A stretch of DNA of 64,000 bases from Acanthosepion pharaonis (GCA_903632075.3 CAHIKZ030003330.1:1-64000); one strand, 5' to 3'. Positions 23,346-35,599 are shown, counted from the stretch's first letter. Notes: generated by a model not told the origin, from the letters alone. Made by a program: numbers and translations.

Positions 23346-25190
23346 GTGATATATATTACCTGGGCAGTGCCGCGGTGGTGTGTAACACAAGTTGGCCATT
23401 TTAAGGCGCAAGTCCTGAACAGAGGAAGAAGAAACTGGAGATGTATCCACAGCCAGTGAAAAATACTGTACGGGTAATGACAGCGACGTACTAAAAACGA
23501 GTTCTGCTGGTGAGCATTTGAAATCATCCTTGAGAATGTTTCTCCGTGAAAGAAGGATGAGGGGTAGTTCATCAACCCAATTATTATTATCATGCTTCGT
23601 TGACAGCGAAGCCTTGAGGGTACGATGGAATCGTTCCACCAATCCGTTATCACACGGGTGGTATGCTGTGGTACGTATGTGTTTAGCTCCAAGGAGTTCA
23701 GTGAATTCCTTAAACAGACATGACTGGAACTGTACTCCTCTGTCGGTAGTAACTACTTTGGGAGTCCCAAAGATTGAAATCCAATCACGTAGAAATGTTT
23801 TTGCAATGGTTACCGCAGTGGTATCTTTAATAGGGATAGCAGTAGGCCATCGAGAAAAACGATCAACTATCGTCAAAAAGTAAGGATATCCTTGGCAAAT
23901 TGGTAGAGGCCCAACTAAGTCCAGATGAATATTAGTAAAACGAGCATCAGGCTCGCTGAAGGTGCCCACAGGAGATTCCGTGTGTCTATGTACTTTGCAT
24001 TTCTGGCATTGTAGACATGTAGTGACCCATTCACGAATCTGTACGTTCATATTCGGCCAAACAAAACGGTCCGAAATCAATTTAACAGTGGCTCCCTTGC
24101 TAGGATGTGAGAGTCCGTGTAAGTGGTCAAAAACCTGTCTACGAAGAGACGGAGGAATATAAGGCCTTGAGATGTTGGACTTTACATCGCAGTATAGGAC
24201 CTTGTTGCTAAAAGGAGCTGGACATTTCTGAAGTTCCAAAGAAGTGTCGGTGGTCAGGGAAATGTCTGACTGAGGGTCGTCCTCTATGAAACTAAGCTTA
24301 GAAATGTTGCCTAGAGCGGTTTTAGCTGCTCGAAAGGCATCCAAAGCTTCATTCTCCAGTGTTATCGCTTTATTTTTTTTCTGTAAAAGGTTTGTAAGAA
24401 GAGTCAGGATATTCGAACAATTGGAAATAAATCTTCGGTAGAAGTTAATCATTCCTATAAAACGTCTCAACTGCTTAATGGAAACAGGGACGGGGAACTC
24501 AGCGATAGCTTTAATCTTATCGGCTACAGGAGCAATTCCGTTAGCATCAACATGATGTCCTAAAAACTCCATGTGGTCCGATCCGAATATACATTTGTCA
24601 AGGTTCAGACGGAATCCATAGTGAGACAAACGTTGAAAAACTTCGTTTAAATGACGCTTATGAGAGGCAGCGTCCTCACTAGCTATCAAAATATCGTAGA
24701 TATAATCAAAAACGAAGGGGAGTCCACGCAAGACTTCGTCCATAAGACTCTGAAAGGTCTGTGCCGCGTTGCATAGGCCGAAAGGCATTTAAAAAAAAAT
24801 TCAAACAAACCAAAGGACGTGGTGACAGCCGTCTTTGGGATATCAGCCCCAGCTACCGGTATCTGATAGTAGGCTTTTGAAAGGTCTACTTTAGAGAAAA
24901 TTTTCGCTCCTTGTAAGCCGGAAGCAAAGTCGTGTAGATGGGGGATCGGATAGCGATCCCGAACAGTAATGGAATTTAACTTTCTGTAATCCACGCAAAT
25001 TCTATAATCTTCCTTTCCTGGTTTAGGTACCAAGTGAAGAGGGGAAGCGTAGGGGCTGTCGGATGGACGAATAACACCCTCTCGTAACATGTCGTCGAAA
25101 GCTTTCTTAGCGAATTTTAATTTATGAGGTGCTAAGCGACGAGGACGGGAAAAAGCAGGTTGACCAGTGGTCTTAATAAAATGCTGCGTT
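23346..25190 (-). pseudogene. pol: Ty3/gypsy RT-integrase (minus strand), RNase H deleted
   Basis: Read from the right: RPRRLAPHKL (about 25,115-25,145), DSPYASPLHLVPKPG, KVDLSKAYYQIPV and SFGLFEF. A frameshift follows at an A-run (24,788-24,796), then MPFGLCNAAQTFQSLMDEVL. The catalytic YIDD box reads YIYD (24,693-24,704): the first Asp codon GAC is TAC. After FLGHHVDANGI and LRRFIGMINFYRRFI the RNase H breaks off at SDISLTTDTS and jumps to integrase. Integrase has an HHCC-like block ending CLQCQKCK, then the DDE residues in HLDLVGPLP, TTDRGVQF and NGLVERFHR. The frame reaches the junction with the plus-strand element near 23,345. Dead at RT and RNase H, but the integrase reading frame is long and open. 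Confidence 0.9.
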
Positions 25191-25234
25191 TGGTGTTTGG
25201 TTGAATCAATAGACCCAGCAGGACGCAGGAGGTC

Positions 25235-25738
25235 CTAGTACTGATTCAAAATCTCCAAATACTCCATACTATGGCAAGTTGCCACGGTGATACCAGTGGT
25301 GGTATGTTTGGAGTAGGTTCCAGCAACACATAGTTTTGTCAAGTTATCCGTTAAAGAACGGTTGTTCATTCGAATGGCTAGATCATAGTGTGCCAGGAAG
25401 TTGGCACCTAATATTGGCATCTGAACATCGGCAATAGTGAAATTCCAGGTAAAATCACGACGCATTCCTATATTCAAGGTAAGGGTCTTAGTACCGTAGG
25501 TGTTTATGCTGGAGCCATTCGCTGCTTGTAAGCGGAGCTGATAAGGTTTTAGACTTGCTTTATCACGAATAGGTAACACACTGATGACAGCGCCGGTGTC
25601 GACCAAGAAACGTAAATTATTACGTGTATCTAACACGTAGAAAAGGCGACTAAGCTTCGGTGAAGGTGCCTTGCCAGCAAGATTAGTCGCTCTCACTCGC
25701 TGGCGGTCTTGTTTCCCGCGATCGCAGTATAATTGCAC
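25235..25738 (-). pseudogene. pro: Ty3/gypsy protease (minus strand)
   Basis: This is an open frame of 167 codons with the retropepsin motif FLVDTGAVISVLP, then LRLQAANGSSINTYGTKTL and PILGANFLAHYDLAI, the same arrangement as the plus-strand neighbour but without its internal stop. The frame overlaps the end of gag by about 45 bases in a different register. That is compatible with programmed frameshifting between gag and pro in this group, though a mutation is equally possible. It is followed by a stop and then the RT frame. Confidence 0.85.
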
Positions 25739-26439
25739 GGCTTAGTGCAGTAACGTGCTGCAGAACCAAATCTACGGTGATAATAACACATAGTAGAAGA
25801 AGGGGTATCATTGTCTCGGCTAGACGAACGTGGTCGACTCCGAAAACGACGGCGGGGAGGAAACCGGTTTCGACCACGGTTTTTTAGAGCAAATGTCAGG
25901 TCTCTAACTTGCCGCTGTAAGTCTTCCACAGCTTTCTCCAAGGACCTGTGGTCACTGGATGCTTCAGCACTGTGTACTGGTATCGTTTGGTGATCCAGTT
26001 GGGAGAAAATACGATCGGCGGCGTCCGCTAATTGGTCGAGTGGGGTGTTCTCTGACATGGGCGCCAAAATTTGGATAATGGTGGTGGGGAGGCGATCCAA
26101 CCACAGGCTTTTTAAAATGTTTTTACCTAGTCGACTCTTCATAAAACGTAGAAGTTAAGTTGCTAAATAACTCACGGATCAGCGCTTCCTCGGTACGGCC
26201 CATTCTCCTTAGAATAGTCTCCTTTAATCGGGCGTAAGGTTCCACCTCCGGGACGGCTTCCAGAAAATCGGACACTTCATCCACAATGGCGGGTGGTAAA
26301 GCCGTTACCACGTGGCCAAACTTTGTCTTCTGGTCCGAGATTTTTCTAACGATAAAAATGGCTTCCATTTGAAGGAACCAGTTCTTAATATTCCCTTTGT
26401 AAAACGGGGGGGGGGGAATGGAGCGACGGCGGCGGCCAT
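25693..26439 (-). pseudogene. gag: Ty3/gypsy gag (minus strand), one frameshift
   Basis: The start is the ATG at 26,437-26,439 (MAAAVAPFPPPP, with the Pro run made by 11 consecutive C), then WFLQMEAIFIVRKISDQKTK and HVVTALPPAIVDEVSDFLE. After about 26,130 the reading must shift to the frame carrying KNILKSLWLDRLPTTIIQIL, a Leu-rich coiled segment, an Arg-rich tract and the knuckle CYYHRRFGSAARYCTKPC. Domain order and length match the plus-strand gag. The shift near 26,130-26,145 disrupts the protein. Confidence 0.85.
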
Positions 26440-26564
26440 GCTCGCTAACTCTTCAGCTTTACCAGACGTCATTCCTGCTATCCAATTTATGCACGTTTAG
26501 ATTTAAGATCTGACCCGAAATAAACAGTGTTTGTTTTTTGTATAAGAAATAAGTGTTCCTCAAA

Positions 26565-26618
26565 ACTCACGTCGAGACAGTCACCAATCTGGTAATCACG
26601 TCGGGATGTCACCAATTT
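26565..26618 (-). promoter_or_regulatory. duplicated primer-binding-site-like sequence
   Basis: On the minus strand, TTGGTGACATCCCGACGTGA is followed ~9 bases later by TTGGTGACTGTCTCGACGTG. Both resemble the Mag-group primer site and the pair lies between the LTR end (TCTACA, 26,619-26,624) and gag. Two tandem copies are unusual; normally there is one. Confidence 0.6.
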
Positions 26619-27100
26619 TGTAGAGGACCCGGTAGCATGCAGTGTTGGCCTACGAAAAGGTGGCCTTGTGCCAGACACTACTTACGACTACCGAATCCAC
26701 TAACAAAGTAAAAAAAAAATAAATGTGTGATCTTTAGTGAGGAAAAAGGGTCATTTAACACATGCATAAAAATGGTAAAATATAGATATACAGGAGGAAA
26801 CGACAAAAACGAGTCTGGTGGAAAACAAATATGAAACTTTATTTTTAATAACAAATATTTGGTCTCACCCAGTGGGGCCATCAGCAAAGCAAAGGCTGTT
26901 CTTAGCCAGTAGGCAGATTGTGTTATGTAGTGACTAGTAGAATGTTAAAGTTCCGCGACAAAACAAAAAACCAAAATAGCTAAGGCGGGAAAGGTTTCTT
27001 CAGAGGGAAGGTTCTGGAATATCGTCTTCTTGTACGAAAGGTGTATGCGTACACAATAAGGAAACATACACACTGCGAGGTTTAATAATGTGTGTGTAAT
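26619..27100 (-). repeat. LTR of the minus-strand gypsy element (outer boundary uncertain)
   Basis: The inner boundary is TGTAGAGG on the plus strand (CCTCTACA at the LTR 3' end on the minus strand), directly next to the primer site. A minus-strand AATAAA lies at about 26,840-26,850. The outer end was not found, so the end coordinate is approximate. The other LTR is missing. Confidence 0.5.
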
Positions 27101-27169
27101 GTTATCTTATTTTTAAACTGGTTCGTGAAGGTTAGAAATCAAAAGAGGTGTATGAAACGTTCATCAAAA

Positions 27170-27340
27170 TTCAGTGAAGAAAATTCTGCGTTCCCTGGTA
27201 GTGAACGGTGGGAAATTCGAAAAAAGTTGTTCGCTGGAGGGCAAGGAATTAGACTTAAAAGCGTGACAGTCTCTGCATTCTCCGGTAGTAAATGGAGGAA
27301 GGTTCAAACATGTTGTTCGAAACAAGTTACAATCACAGGA
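27170..27340. repeat. short imperfect ~103 bp direct duplication
   Basis: TTCCCTGGTAGTGAACGG (about 27,191) and TTCTCCGGTAGTAAATGG (about 27,279) head two related segments, each ending in a GTTGTTCG motif. The 112-codon plus-strand frame over it has no recognisable domain. It may belong to the outer gypsy LTR. Confidence 0.4.
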
Positions 27341-27439
27341 AAAATATTCGGCATAATGAGCCAAGGAGTCACTAGGAAATTTGGTCAGTTAAGATATTCC
27401 GGCCGCGTATGGGTAAGGGGCACGAAATAAATGAGTCAA

Positions 27440-30400
27440 CCTTCTTCTTCCGGATACAGTTATAAAGCAGTGAAATGTCAGTGATCCCCCTGTTTTGGTC
27501 CGCATGAAAATTCCAACAAATTCACTAACACAAGGTCCCGTATCGTCGAAGGTCACTCCCTCCCTACACAAGCGACTGAAATAATTCTGACTCATGGATG
27601 AAGCAGGAAATTCCTCTCAATCTGATATCTATTTCATGAGGATCCCCTAGAGAGGATAAAGTCGAAATGTGATCTTATCGCGCAAACCGTGTTTCGGACA
27701 CCGCCAGCTGTCAACGGCTATAGCAGCAACACAGTCGAAGCTGCACTTTGACTTAGAAAAGCGAATGAAAAATGCCTGTACGCATTTACAGAGTGAGAAA
27801 TTTTGCACAATTTAATACCAATTTTGAAAAGATTTGATCTACTGGAAAAAGTTATAAAGCAGTGAAATGTGAGTGATCCCCCAGTTATGGTCCGTATGAA
27901 AATTCACAAACACAAGGTCCCGTATCGTCGAACTTCACTCCCTTCCTACACAAGCGACTGAAATAATTCTTGGACACATGGATTAAGCAGGAAATTCCTC
28001 ACAGTCTGATATCTATTTCATGAGGATCCCCTAGAGAGGAAAAAGTTGAAATGCGATCTCTTCGAGTAAACCGCTTTTAGGCAACCGTAAATTGCCAACG
28101 GTGACAGCAGCGACACGGTCGAAGCTTTAATTTGCCCTAGAAAAGCGGATGAATAATGCCTGTACACATGGACAGAGTGAGAGATTTCGTACAATTTTTT
28201 AGCGATTTCATCTACTGGAAAAAAGTTATAAAGCAGTGAAATGTCAGTGATCTCCCAGTTTGGGTCCACATCAAAATTCCAACAAATTCGCTAGAACAAG
28301 GTCCCGTATCGTCGAACTTCACTCCCTTCCTACACAAGCAACTGAAATAATTTTTGGACTCATGGATTAAGCAGGAAATTCCTCACAATCTGATATCTAT
28401 TTCATCAGGATCCCCTAGAGAGAAAAAAGTTGAAATGCGATCTCTTCGAGCAAACCGCTTTTCGGCAACCGTAAATTGCCAACGGTGACAGCAGCGACAC
28501 AGTTGAAGCTGCAATTTGCCCTAGAAATTCGAATCATACATGCCTTTACACATGGACAGAGTAAGAGATTTCTCACAATTTAATACCAATTTTGAAGTGA
28601 TTTCATCTACTGGAAAAAAGTTATAAAGCAGTGAAATGTGAGTGATCCCCCAGTTTTGGTCCGCATGAAAATTCCTACAAATTCGATAACACAAGGTTCC
28701 ATATCGTTGAAGGTCACTCCCTCCCTACTCAAGCGAGTGATATAATTCTTGGACTCTTAGATTAAGCAGGAAATTCCTCACAATCTGATATCTATTTCAT
28801 GTGGATCCACTAGAGAGGAAAAAGTTGAAGTGCAACCTCATCGAGCAAGCCGCTTTTCGAACACTGTAAATTGGCAGCAGTCACAGCAATGACACGGTCG
28901 AAGCTGCACTTTACCTGGTAAAAGCGAATGAATAATGCTTGTAGACATGGACAGTGTGAGAGATTTCGCACAATTTAATACCAATTTCGAAGAGATTTCA
29001 TCTACTGGAGAAAAGTTATAAAGCAATGAAATGTGAGTGATCCCCCAGTTTGGTCCTCCTGAAAATTCCAACAAATTCACTAACACAATAAAGCAGTGCA
29101 ATGTGAGCGAAATTATTCTTTGACTCATGGATTAAGCAGGAGGAGAGGAGAGGAAATTGTTGAAATGGGACATCATCGAGTCAGCCACTTTTTGGACACT
29201 GTAAATTGCCAGTGGTCACAGCTGCACTTTGCCCTGTAAAAGCAACTGAAAAATCCTTATAGACATGGACAGAGTGAGAGATTTTGCACAATTTAATACC
29301 AAATTTGAAGAGATTTCATCTACTGGAAAAAAGTTATAAAGCAGGGAAATGTGAGTGATCCCCCAGTTTTGGTCCTCATGAAAATTTCAACAAATTCAGT
29401 AACATAATGCCCTGAATCCACAAAGGTCACTCCCTCTCTACACAAGTGACTGAAATAATTCTTTGACTCATGGATTAAGCAGGAAATTACTTACAATCTG
29501 ATATCTATTTCTTGAGCATTCCCTAGAGGGGGAAAATTTGCAATCCAATCATATCGAGCAAACCAGTTTTTGAACACTGTAATCTATCAAAGGCCACATT
29601 AGCTACATGGTCGATGCTGTACTTTGCTCTATTAACCCAAATTTAAAATCCTTCTAGCCAGACATGTGTCGAGACATTCAGCCCAATTTAATACCAATTT
29701 TGAAGTTATTTCACTTACTGGAAAAATGTTAAGTAGTGAAAAATGTGTGATCCCCCACTTACGGTCCGCTGAAAAATCCTCAGTCGAATAATTCTTTCAT
29801 ACCTGGATTATGCAAGAAATTCTGCACAATCTCTTATCTATTTTATGAGTGTTCCATAGAGCGGCAAAGTTCAAATGAAATCTTATCAAGCTAAGTGGTT
29901 TTCGGACACCATAAACTTTGAAAGGGCACAGCAGTGATATGGTCGAGGCTTTACTTTGCTCTATTATTTTTGGACAATTCCATTTTTGAAGATTCTATTA
30001 CTACTAGGTGCTAAAACCTCAAGGTTAAGGCTTATATCTTGCACAAAAATGATTGCAATTGTTTTACTCTTTTCTTACCCATCAAACCATGTAAAAATCA
30101 ATAAAAAAAAAATTTTTGAAAATGGCATTTTTGAGTCTTCTCTTACTACTAGGAACTAAAACCGCTATCTTCGATGTGTGATTTAATGCATATATCTTGC
30201 ACGAAAAGTATTTCAAGTTTTTTTGTTTTCTTACGCATCAAACTATATTAGAAGAAATAATAAAATCAATATGAATAAAAATTTTGGAAATTGGCATTTT
30301 TGAGGCTCCTATTACTACTAGGGCCTAAAACTGCAATGTTCGATGTCTGATTTAAGGCATTTGTCTTGCACGAAAAGGATTGCAATTGCTTTTTTCTTTT

Positions 30401-32290
30401 CTTATGCATTTAACTTTATAAGAATCAATAATAAAATGAGTACAAATAGAAAATTTTGGAAATCAGCATTTTTGAGGCTTCTATTACTACTAGCGACTAA
30501 AACTGCAATCTTCAATGTCTGATTTAAGTCATATATCTTGCATGAAAATGATTGCAATTGTTTTTTTTTCTTATCTTACGCATCTAACTACATAATTAAT
30601 AATAAAATCAATATGAATAAAAAATGTTGATCCCCCAGTTTTGGGCCTCATGAAAATCCCAACAAATCCACTAACACAAGTCGACGTATCATCAAACGCC
30701 GTATTCTCCATACTTAAGCAACTGGAAAAATTCTTTTATACATGGATTAAGCAAGAAATTAAGAAGAAATGCAGACCCATTGAGCAAACCAGTTTTCGGA
30801 CACCTTAATTGTTAAAGGACACAACAGTGACATTGACAAATCTGCACTTTGCTCGATTCAACCAAATGAAAAATCCTTGTAGACATGGATGTATTGATAA
30901 TTTTCCTACAGTACTAATTTTTAAAATATTTCATTTAATGGAAAAAATGAAAAAGAATTGAAATTTGACTGATCCCCCAGTTTTGGGCCTTATTAAAATT
31001 CCAACAAATCCTTTATCACAAGTCCTATTCAACTGACTGAAATTTTTTTTTTTTCAACATGGATTAAGCAAGTAATTCCCTAACATTTGATATCAATTTG
31101 ATAACTATTCTATGGACGTGAAAAAGTTGAAATCCGGATTCCTCAAGGAAAGCGGTTTTTGGACGATGTAAATTTTCAAAGGATACGCCAAAGACATGGT
31201 TGCACCTCCACTTTGCTCCATTCAACAAAATGTATAATCTTTGTAGACATGGATTAATTAATAAATATCCTATAATTTAATACCAATTTTTTAAATATTT
31301 CATTCAATGTAAAAAAAAATTAAAAAGAAGTGAAATATTACTGATGCCCCAGTTCTGGGCTGCACTAAAAATTCCCACAAACCCCCTAACAAGTTGCCAC
31401 TTCATCCAATCCCACGTTGTCCCTATTCAACTGACTGAAAAAAAATTTTAATCCTGTATTAAGGAAAAAAATCCATAACATTTGATATCAATTTTATAAG
31501 TATTCTATAGAAACAAAAAAGTGGTATTCCAGATTCATCGAGCAAACCGTTTTTTGTATGCCTTTAATTTTCAAAGTAGACGACAGAGACATGTCTCGAC
31601 ATGGTCAAACCTCCACCCTGCTCTATTCAACCAAATGAAAAATTCTTGTAGACATGGATTAATTCATAAATTTCCTACAATTTGATACCAATTTTAAAAT
31701 ATTTCATTTAATGGAAAAAAATTAAAACAAAGTGGAATATGACTGATCCCCAGTTTTGGGCAGCACTTAAAATTTCAATAAAACCCCTTAGACAAGTTGC
31801 AACTTCATCGAACCCCATGTTTTCCCTATTCAAGCTACTGGAAAAAATTTTTAAACATTGATTAAGGAAGAAATTCCTTAACATTTGTTATCAATTTTAT
31901 AATTATTCCATAGAAAACCAAAATTTGAAATCAAGAGAAATATAGCAACCCGTTTTTGGCCACTTTAAATTATGAAATCAGACCCCAAAACATGGCTCAA
32001 CATCCTCATACCTGCAGTTCCCTCTATTCAACAAAATGAAAAATCCTGTTATATATGGAGTAACTAATAAATTTCCTACAATTTAAAACCAATTTTCAAA
32101 ATATTTCATTCAATGGAAAATATTTAAAATGAAGTGAAATCTGACTGATCCCCCAGTTTTGGGCTGCACTAAAAATTTCAAGACAACCCCTAAGACAAGT
32201 TGCGTCTTCATCACTTACCAAATTTTTCCTATTCATCCCACTGAAAAATAATTTTATACTTACACAGTAAAATTCCATATCAATTTTCAG
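27440..32290 (+). repeat. diverged tandem array, ~390-400 bp period
   Basis: Units start near 27,462, 27,851, 28,226, 28,620, 29,017, 29,334, about 29,725, 30,630, 30,945, 31,318, 31,722 and 32,128. Each carries AAAGCAGTGAAATGT (or a diverged form), then TGATCCCCCAGTTTTGG. Later come TGGATTAAGCAGGAAATTCC, GATATCTATTTCATGAG, AGCAAACCG..TTTTCGGACA and CATGGACAGAGTGAGAGATT. Left units (27.4-28.8 kb) are closest to one another; the right ones (30.6-32.3 kb) are AT-enriched and much more diverged. 29,100 carries a short extra partial unit. No conserved frame is shared by the units. Confidence 0.9.
29965..30625 (+). repeat. second tandem array (~165-175 bp period) nested in the first
   Basis: Four units begin near 29,975, 30,120, 30,290 and 30,465. 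Each has GGCATTTTTGAG (first one CCATTTTTGAAG), then CT.TTACTACTAG, then a .CTAAAAC.GC..T.TTCGATG motif, then TATCTTGCACGAAAA and a T-rich end. They replace part of one ~390 bp unit. No ORF. Confidence 0.85.
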
Positions 32291-32331
32291 CTAATAGCAA
32301 ACATATCACACTTCAGTTTTTTTATACACCC

Positions 32332-32333
32332 TT

Positions 32334-32389
<56 letters not shown>

Positions 32390-32390
32390 C
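32332..32390. repeat. (TA)n(TG)n microsatellite
   Basis: A TATATA tract is followed by about 20 TG dinucleotides. It lies directly at the right edge of the ~390 bp array. Confidence 0.95.
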
Positions 32391-34540
32391 CCAAAATCAC
32401 TCTTTCCTTTATCACATTTTTATGTCCAACTAAGTTATCAAATCATTCAATAAAATGACATCTTTACCCAAACCAAATCTCATAATGTCATTACAGAACA
32501 TTAAAATAATTACATTATAATGTTCAATTTTTTAATTAAATATTGATTGAAAATATCCCATTTCTAGATATTCTCATTTACTCTATGATAATTTCACTAT
32601 ATCTTGTAGCTTTGATGTGGCACAAGCCCAAACACTACTTCTCTATATAAAACATCTACTAATTCTAACTCTTGTTTTATAAAGTATGACAGTGAGTGCC
32701 CTGAAAAATATCCATCTGCAGTCATTAATAACTGAATCCAATGAGCTAAAATCATTTCTTTATCCAAAACAATATTCATTAAAGAATTAAATAATATATA
32801 ACTAACACTTATCAATAATGGGGCCCCCAATTATGTAGTTGATGAACAAATCAAATTTCATTTAAACAACAATTTTAGCAATAAAACCATAGTTATAAAA
32901 ATAATAATGACAATAATGCTATTATCAAAATCAAATGCAACGTATTTACAAAAATCTCTAAACAGCAATTAAAAAGTTCATACATAGATATATAAAACCA
33001 GTCGATAAAATAAATACATTAGATTCATTATTTAATATAAAAAATCCAAAAGTGTCAACTTATTCATTAAATGTAATATATCCTAAACTTCCAAGTCTTT
33101 AATAAGACTAATTTTGTGTATGAATATACTTACCCACTCAGCAAATGTTTCTCTGTAATTCAAAAGCATGAAACTTTTAATATAGGATATACCACAACCA
33201 CATTCTCATGAGGACTTACCTGCCACCTATTGGAGCAGAGTACCATCAGATAACATTAATAAGCAGCATCAGGATCTCATAGTAACATTAAACATCTACA
33301 CACAAACAATGCCAAAATACTAGTAAAATCAAATTCTTATCATTCTTGAAGCAATACTCATACAATGAAAACAATCATCAATAAATAAAAACAATTATAA
33401 GAGCTCACATCCTTAAACATACAGGATGATTGAAATTTTGTCCTTGTCTGCAAAGGAATATCCATAATTTGGAAAAGTTCATCATTAATCAACACAAAAT
33501 GGAAATTTCAGTGTAATTTGAGTACAGTAGGATCGTGAAAACATTTACAATATTAAAATACTCTCTCTCCCTACATGCTATGCCTCTTCAGAATGTGGGC
33601 AATCATGGCTCTCTACAACTTTCTTTGGTTGCTCAGAATAATACTTGCTCCTATATGCTTTCCTTTTCTCTTTGAAGTATTTGTTTCTCTATCCATTTGT
33701 CCAGACTCAAATGTCTGTCCAAAAGAATTGGAAATGGTCAAGACAGACCAATGTTTGCTGATCCAGATGAAGTAACTGAAGCTGTATTCTCAATAATGGT
33801 ACCCTTGTGGGTTGACAACTCTAAAACTCTGTAGAATGCAGTGTGTATTATACAATGCACAGGCTGATAGGTTGAGTAGCACTGGTATTGAATTACATTG
33901 CCTTTCATTGTATCATTCTCATCATTTTCAGTTGCCAGCAGCCTCATTCATGCATTACATTTGAGTAACAACAGTTTCATGATGTTTTTTCCTTTTTTTT
34001 TAGAATAATGTTAACCCTGTACAAGGCTCAAAAGCCACTCAGTTTATGAGGATATATGGGGAAGATAACTGTTGACTCTAGACTCAAACAGGTTAAGATT
34101 GTTGGGATTGGGTAAGCATTCTCTTGGGAGTCAGATCAACAAAGCAACATTTCATGACATCTACAGCTAGACTTTTACATATTTTGTATTATGAGATATC
34201 TGACAGAGGCCTTTTCCACAAGTGAAATCATGCAGTGTACTGTTTATTCTAATGGTATTGGCAATTAATTATCACCATTATACTATTCTCACTCCCAAAG
34301 AAGGAAACCATCCACTATCCTATCCCAAATGTGTCAGTAATATCACGGTTTTATTTAATGGCTTACTAAGGAGTTTCTTTAATTAATCCAATATTCATGT
34401 GACTAATATAAATTAAGTTCTCTCTTATTGATATAGATTTGGTTAAAATAGAATCCATTTTTCTGATGATGCTATTTAATTTTTTTCACTATTTTATCAA
34501 GTTCTTCCCATACTAATGCTGGGGGTGGCTTCAGACTTTT
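32390..34540. other. AT-rich intergenic sequence
   Basis: I see no gene. Minus-strand splice-donor-like words (CAG|GTAAGT at about 33,219) occur without an exon I can support. Around 34,020-34,040 CAAGGCTCAAAAGCCACTC resembles sequences near 6,830 (inverted) and 37,425, a weak dispersed repeat. Confidence 0.45.
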
Positions 34541-34541
34541 G

Positions 34542-34545
<4 letters not shown>

Positions 34546-34599
<54 letters not shown>
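34546..34599. repeat. (AT)n microsatellite
   Basis: About 27 AT dinucleotides, just upstream of a SINE copy. Confidence 0.95.
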
Positions 34600-34600
<1 letters not shown>

Positions 34601-34744
34601 CAAGTAGATAAAATTCAATACCCCATAGGATAAAGAGCCATTTTACCCAGAACCAGCTTGTCAACACCAAGGAGTTAGATAAAGAAATGAATCAATATTT
34701 TTGTAAATATGAAGAAAGAGGAGGGAAATTCACAACTAAGATCC

Positions 34745-35065
34745 ACAACTTTATCCACTGTGCCATGTGTCCTTGAGGACAGATGGTACAGTGGATAAAG
34801 GCCTTGGTTAGATCCAGTGACAGACCCAAAGAAGGTGAGTTCAATTCCTGGTTAAGGCAGTGGAGAACTTTCAGAGGGAAAATTAGCAGGAGATAAATGA
34901 TAATGACATCCATCAAACATGGCACATGGAAAAAGTGAGCGAAATAAAGGGTTCATTCGAAATTCGAACCACCTGAAGAAGGCCGGAGTGTACAATGAAA
35001 CGTTGTGACAAATATGGTGACAAAGATGAGGACAATATTCTGACTAATGTAAATTGTACATAATA
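34745..35065 (+). repeat. tRNA-headed SINE with Penelope-like 3' tail
   Basis: The box A-like TGGTACAGTGGATAAAGGC (about 34,784) and box B-like GAGTTCAATTCCTGG (about 34,838) give a tRNA-derived head. The body has AGGCAGTGGAGAAC, CAGGAGATAA..GATAATGACATCC, AAATAAAGGGTTCA and ACCACCTGAAGAAGGCCGGA. It is followed by GTACAATG..AAACGTTGTGA and ends GACAATATTCTGACTAATGT. The same body and tail follow the Penelope GIY-YIG coding relic at 61,320-61,600, so the SINE probably shares its 3' end with that Penelope-like family. Confidence 0.75.
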
Positions 35066-35239
35066 CCTCATCTCAGAAATATAGAAAGACTATAGAACAT
35101 CAAGTTAAAATTCAAGTCCAACCTCTTGCATTCACTTCATTAGCATTTCTTTTTCTCAGCTCGGATTAAATTAACATAGAAAAGATCTTTTTTAATGGAT
35201 TGGCAGCCACTCTTGGTAACAGATGTCATACTCTACTTC

Positions 35240-35460
35240 AAATTAGATCTCTTTCTGATTCACTCTACATGTTGCCTCGATGTAAATGCTAAGAAAGCAA
35301 AAATAAAAATGAAGCTCTCTGCACAGAGGCTCTGAGCATCATATCCAGCTCACGAAACAAATATCACAAAAAAAATAAAACAATATAAAAGGAGCCAATC
35401 ATGAATGTTACCACCAAAGCAAAAATCAAAAAAACAAAACAATATATATATAGCTGCTTT
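35240..35460 (+). repeat. dispersed repeat, copy 1
   Basis: This segment shares with 57,265-57,440 the order: TTCTGATTCACT or TTCAGATTCACT, then ATGT-rich sequence, then GGCTCTGAGCATCATATCCA (here) or GGCTCTGAGCATGATATCTG (there), then CACRAAACAAAT. It ends in an A-rich tail with CCAATCATGAATGTTAC or CCAATCGTGAAAGTTAC. The family is unknown. Confidence 0.65.
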
Positions 35461-35599
35461 TAAGAATATATATAGACAGTTGTGGTGAATGGGAGAGTCA
35501 GCAACACTTTGGTCAATGGACCTGACAAATACATCAACTCTGTCCAAGTCACTTTCCTTACCCACAAAGAGACATTCCACTCATACCCTCTGTATTGTC

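Noticed and set aside
27164..27430. Possible small gene at 27.1-27.4 kb (open on both strands)
   Set aside because: It lies over an imperfect ~100 bp duplication next to the gypsy LTR; no domain, no start context and no splice signals support it.
33210..33230. Minus-strand splice donor CAG|GTAAGT
   Set aside because: A single donor word without a readable exon or acceptor nearby is expected by chance in this much sequence.
34784..34860. Functional tRNA gene
   Set aside because: Box A and box B are present, but no full cloverleaf with a matched acceptor stem can be formed. The head is attached to a SINE body.
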